NCBI GenBank assembly: GCA_023374025.1
Contig: SIJG01000049.1
Coordinates: forward strand, 577,474-641,473
Source: Heterodera schachtii
Taxonomy: Eukaryota > Nematoda > Chromadorea > Rhabditida > Heteroderidae
Direction of reading: 5' to 3'
Length of the DNA: 64,000 nucleotides
Numbering within the stretch: the first letter of the stretch is position 1; each line of letters begins with the position of its first letter. Positions 59,671 through 64,000 of the stretch are shown piece by piece. The notes below the pieces were generated by a model that did no database searches, was not told the origin of the DNA, and saw only the letters and a list, made by a program, of their open reading frames with translations. The position numbers and the translations under genes were made by a program.

Positions 59671-60106
59671 CGTGCTGAGACGATGCGAAAAAAAACTCAG
59701 TGATTGATAAATTAAAAAATTAATTAAATAATTTTATTCACAAAATCACGGCGCCGTCCGGTTAACCCTAATGTACGGCGGGATGCAAGTCATTTCAATT
59801 TTTTTTTTAATTTTTCAATTTTTCGCATCACTTCTCATCAATTTTCTACAGTTGTAGTCCACAAAACCGGACGCCATTAATACCGTTTTGTAGAGCTCAT
59901 CGAGCTCTACAAAAAAGCCGCTGGTACCGGCACGCTTAGCTTGGGTTGGCCATCGACAGGGTCGGGGGCGAGGCTGAGGGTCCTCCGGCAGATGTGCTTT
60001 TGGTGCCCCGAAAGTGGTGCGATCGGCTTCAGGAAAATGACCAATCAATCACTGAGTTTTTTTCGCATCGCCCACACTGAGTTTTTTTTCGCTTCGACCT
60101 AGCACC
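59671..60106. mobile_element. Non-autonomous inverted-repeat element, copy C, 9-bp target duplication
   Basis: TAATTAAAC flanks both ends exactly (59,662-59,670 and 60,107-60,115). Left end CGTGCTGAGACGATGCGAAA; right end, read inward, GGTGCTAGGTCGAAGCGAAA. The right end is doubled: a second CTCAGTGATTGATTGGTCA terminus lies about 40 bases inside. The interior has a deletion joining CCGGCAGATGTG to CTTTTGGTGCCCC compared with copy B. No transposase. The 9-bp duplication indicates a Mutator-type mechanism. Confidence 0.85.
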
Positions 60107-60115
60107 TAATTAAAC

Positions 60116-61688
60116 GAATGAATACTTTTTAACTATTTTTTCCTTTTTAATAAATTGCTTTTCTCATTTTATATAATCATATAAATTTTTGAGCATTATT
60201 ATATAAAATTAAAATCAGTTTGTAAGTATATTTAAAAAAATCTTTAAAACACATGTTCCTGCCTGTTCTATGTTACATTCACTCGATCGCTTTTCTATAA
60301 AATTTATGAATCTTTATTTAAAAAATATTTTGTGACGTTTGTTAATTTAAAAATTAAATTTTTATTGGTAAAATTTTAATTATTTATCTCTTTATATGCC
60401 AATATTATTTTTTTCAGAATATCTCTTCGCCTTACTTTTACTGTGATAATTTTTGTGTCAATTGACGTGTAAATAAATTATTTTACATTCAAAAGCTGTT
60501 TTTAAATAATTATAATTTTATTTTTGAACCCCCCGGAATTAGATTTTTTTGATTTTTTTGATTTTTTTTTATTAATTATTAATAATTATTTATTTATTAT
60601 ATTTGCTTTATTTCTATAAAATTTTTTAACAATTCGTCGATTCATTCCATAGTGCGGTAGCGTTTTATTAATAAGAAAACTAGAAACGAAATTAATGATT
60701 TATTATTTTTTAATATTTTAAAAATTACAACAAAAATGAAAGACATTCGATAATTAATAAGATTTAAACTCTATAAATTAATCTAATCTTCTAAATTAAG
60801 CATTTTTAAAAATAAATATTATGTTAAAATTTAAACATAAACATTTTTTTTATATTGGAATAAATTATATTAATCTGCGACGAAGACGCACTAAACAAGG
60901 TTGAAAATTAGAAGTTATTTCTGATATTTTAATTAATGTAGAATGTTTTCACTGTACAGGATCACACTGCGAGTTTAACAATACGGGGAATCCAAATTGA
61001 AATGAAAAAAGAATAAAAAACAAATGAATAGTTTAAAGCAAAAATATATATTAAATATATTAATTACTAAAACAAAAAAACTTTGAGAAAAAAATCTATT
61101 TTTAGCTATATCTATTTTTATCAAATAATATTTTAAATTTGGAAATTGTCTATTAAAGAATATTAATTATTTATTTAAAAACATTTAAAACTCAAAAGTA
61201 ATTAATAAAATCATAAAATTGTATTGAAATCTTTTATTAGTTCTTTTTAAATAACTGACCATTAAAATAATGCATTTAATAAAGTGTAACATAAATTCTT
61301 AATTATTATTTTTTATTTTTGATAAACTAACAGAATTTTAAAAAATCGGATTTTCTATATTTGTTTTTCTAAAAATTAACAATTAAAATAAAACCCAAAA
61401 AAGCTAAGCACAAAATTTTTATAAATAATTGGCCTGTGTAAGAAACGAAAAAAAGATTCGGCGAAGTCGAGGAAATTGAAGAAAAAATATTATATAAAAA
61501 TAATAACATAAAATTTCACTATTTTTTTAAATATTTTCTGTCGCAGTAGATTTTATAATATATTAAAAATAAATAATTAAAAATAATCATTTCTATGATA
61601 TAAATGAATGTTCGTGCCGAAATTCTTTTAATGGGCTCATAATATTCAAAGAATATTTTCTCTCAACCTCCTCCCCTATTCTTATCAG
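60116..61688. other. AT-rich DNA without recognisable genes
   Basis: No supported feature. Confidence 0.6.
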
Positions 61689-61810
61689 TTCATAAACGTT
61701 ATGGCCGAAAGAATTCAAAAAATCAGATTTTCAAATAGTTTTGACCATAACTTTTTAGCGATGTTTTGAAATTTAGAAGGCGCTAATGTGATTTCTAAGA
61801 GCTAGCGAAC
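61689..61810. repeat. Relative of the 51.1-kb inverted-repeat segment
   Basis: GTTATGGCCGAAA (near 61,699) and TTTTGACCATAACTTTTT (near 61,737-61,754) form a diverged hairpin followed by GATGTTTTGAAATTTAGAAG, as after the hairpin at 51,091-51,150. Confidence 0.5.
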
Positions 61811-64000
61811 GTTATTAAGATCACTTAAGGAAATAAAAAATATAATTTAGTTTAAAAAATTTTTCCTTGGAAAATAATTTTGGTCATAAAAAATTCAAAT
61901 TAATCAAATTAAGCGGTGAAATGATAATTCGCTCATCTCAAACAAAATTAACGGAACAATCATAATCATTTTGAAATAATTGTTAAAGATTTTGTTAATA
62001 TTCATATTTTTTGCTTTTTTAATGATAATTTTTAATGTGAACTTCCAACACCGAGGAAATGTAATTTTGCTCAATTTTTATTCCTGTAATTTTATGATTT
62101 AAAAACTATTTTTATCTTTTTGATATTAATAAATTTATAAACAAAACAAACAATTTAATGAAAAATTTACTAAATGAATAAATAAAAAATATAGAAATTA
62201 TCGAAAAGGAAATAACTTTAATAAAGGTTTATGAAAAAATGATCAGTATAAAAATATTTAAATATTATAGATTTTTTTGAGGCTTTAAAACGCATATTTT
62301 TAAGTTTTTAATCCATATTTGGCCATTTTTGATCTTTTTAGCAATATTTTAGTTATGTCCACATTTAATAGGGCTGTGCGAGATGTGATTTTACCGGGAA
62401 CCGAGACCAAAAAATGACCACAAGAAACGATACGAGAATCGGATTCTGGCGAGAAACTTGTAATTAAATTTCTTAGAGTTTTCCTAAACGACATATCCGC
62501 TTAAAGCCGCAAACGGAAAATTAAAAGAAAATTAATTAATAAATATCTTTTCTTACATTATTATATTTTAAAATGAAAAAATACACATTCTAATATCAAA
62601 AAATAATGAAACAAATTAAATGATTAATTTTTTATAAAATTAATAAGAAAAAATTAAAAATAAATGGACAATTTAAAAATATATGAACAAAAATTATATA
62701 TGAATTTTTCTTTTAATTGACTGATTTTAATAATGATAAATTTAAATAAAATGAAAGTTTTATTAATTAAAAATGAATAATTTTAAAGTACAAATAAACT
62801 TAATCTAATCATATTTGAAGTAAATTCAAATATTTTACCAAGTTATTTAGATTTTTAAATTGTTTTTGATAAAGTAATTTATTTATTAAATAGCAAAATA
62901 TTTGCTATTATCCCTCGTCTAGATTCGGTTTTTCTTCTTCTTTCATTTTTTTTGCACGATATGTTTTAGCTAGTTTCGTATTTTGTACATTTAATTTATT
63001 TCCAATTGCTTTTATATTTGTTAATTTTATTTATGGTTATAATTTTTATATTTATGGATGTTATTTGATTCTATATATTTTTTTTTGCTGTATCTCATCT
63101 TTAAATGTCGACATTCCACTTTTTGTAACAAAGTCTTATTAGATTTATAATTGTTATGATTAATGAATAGTTTTAATTTGTATTTTTATGAAATTATTTT
63201 ATACATTTAGACTTTTCTTGTTTTCTGGACATATGCGCAAAAGTATTATAAATAATTTTGCAGTTTAATCTCATGTTGTTATGAAGCTCAGAATACATAC
63301 ATCCAATTTTGGCTGAATTTTGCGAATGTCATTTTAATTAATTAATTTTTTAATAAATACATTGATTTTATATTACTCCCTCAATTATTTCTATGTTTAG
63401 TTGTCTCAAATGCTTTTTTTAATAAATGTTTAACTGACCTTAATAACTTTAATGAGTCGTTAAAATAGTGGTTGGAATTTTTAAAGTTATCTCATATATT
63501 GTCAATAATTCATAAGAGTTAAATTCTTCTTCTTTTTTTTGCGATATTTGTAAAACAAGAATTATTTAAAATAAATATAATTCAAATCAATTATCCCTAA
63601 ATTATTTTATTTTTATTATATTAATTCTTGTTCCATTTTCATTTGTAAATAGCAATTTCTTTAAATTATTAAAAATCCTAATGAACTATAAATTTTTTAG
63701 TTTTTTAATTAATAAATCATTGTTGTGTAGTATTTTTTTTCGATAAATCTTAGTCCCGTAACGCAATAAACAAATTAAATTACAATCTGAACGATCGTTA
63801 AAAATACATAAATAGTATAAACTTAAATATTTTGATTTTTTTGCAAATCTTTAATCAATAAATTTATGTCGAATATATTTTATAATTTGCTCAATTTTTA
63901 TTAATAAAAATCAATAAATTAATTTATTATTAAATGCATAAAAATTAATAATGTGAAATGAATTCCTATTTTATATTCCATTAAAATTATATTTTTAATA
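61811..64000. other. AT-rich DNA without recognisable genes
   Basis: A 64-codon minus-strand frame at 62.3-62.5 kb lies in a slightly GC-richer patch (GGGCTGTGCGAGATGTG...) but shows no family likeness. The rest is A/T-rich to the window end. Confidence 0.6.

Overview
The window looks like eukaryotic nuclear DNA that is extremely AT-rich and almost free of genes. I found no intact, convincingly host-encoded gene in 64 kb. A nematode is the best guess. Support comes from short introns (53-60 bp) with TTTTCAG-type acceptors at 28.3-28.9 kb, a Ty3/gypsy polyprotein and ubiquitin-like gene pieces. The genus cannot be fixed from sequence alone; a root-knot-type nematode is only a guess from base composition. 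Nearly everything readable here is mobile or repetitive DNA.

Layout. 1-10.6 kb: AT-rich DNA with a C-rich island (7.55-7.73 kb) and small hairpins, including a perfect 21-bp-arm palindrome at 10.2 kb. 10,621-22,235: one LTR-bounded retroelement read on the minus strand, with 319-bp LTRs (7 mismatches counted), a 5-bp target duplication CTATA, and primer-binding and polypurine sites. Inside it lie decayed protease, reverse transcriptase, RNase H and integrase segments (15.3 down to 11.9 kb), an envelope-like glycoprotein region placed BETWEEN gag and protease (17.6-15.3 kb), and gag. Gag is present twice as a near-perfect inverted duplication (arms 17,944-18,978 and 19,675-20,709) around a 696-bp spacer that carries the only copy of the gag N-terminus, on the plus strand. 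The 5' leader (20.7-21.9 kb) holds a spaced array of seven palindromic 10-12-mers.

26,989-29,985: a 3-kb element with long inverted repeats and a 6-bp target duplication GGCATG. It carries a gene whose 27-28-residue proline-rich repeats are each encoded by one exon-intron unit, plus an antisense ubiquitin fragment. It appears to have inserted in an exon of another ubiquitin-like gene. 33,640-34,152, 46,066-46,251 and 59,671-60,106 are three unrelated non-autonomous inverted-repeat elements, each with an exact 9-bp target duplication, as Mutator-like elements make. Two relatives of the last one lie at 57.4 and 58.4 kb.

40.8-41.8 kb is the most striking repeat: ten copies of a double hairpin, both hairpins capped by GAA triloops, separated by G-tracts and following a pentanucleotide microsatellite. 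Two further triloop hairpins close the array. The remaining long stretches (22-27, 30-33.6, 34-40, 42-46, 47-57 and 60-64 kb) are AT-rich DNA in which I see no gene.
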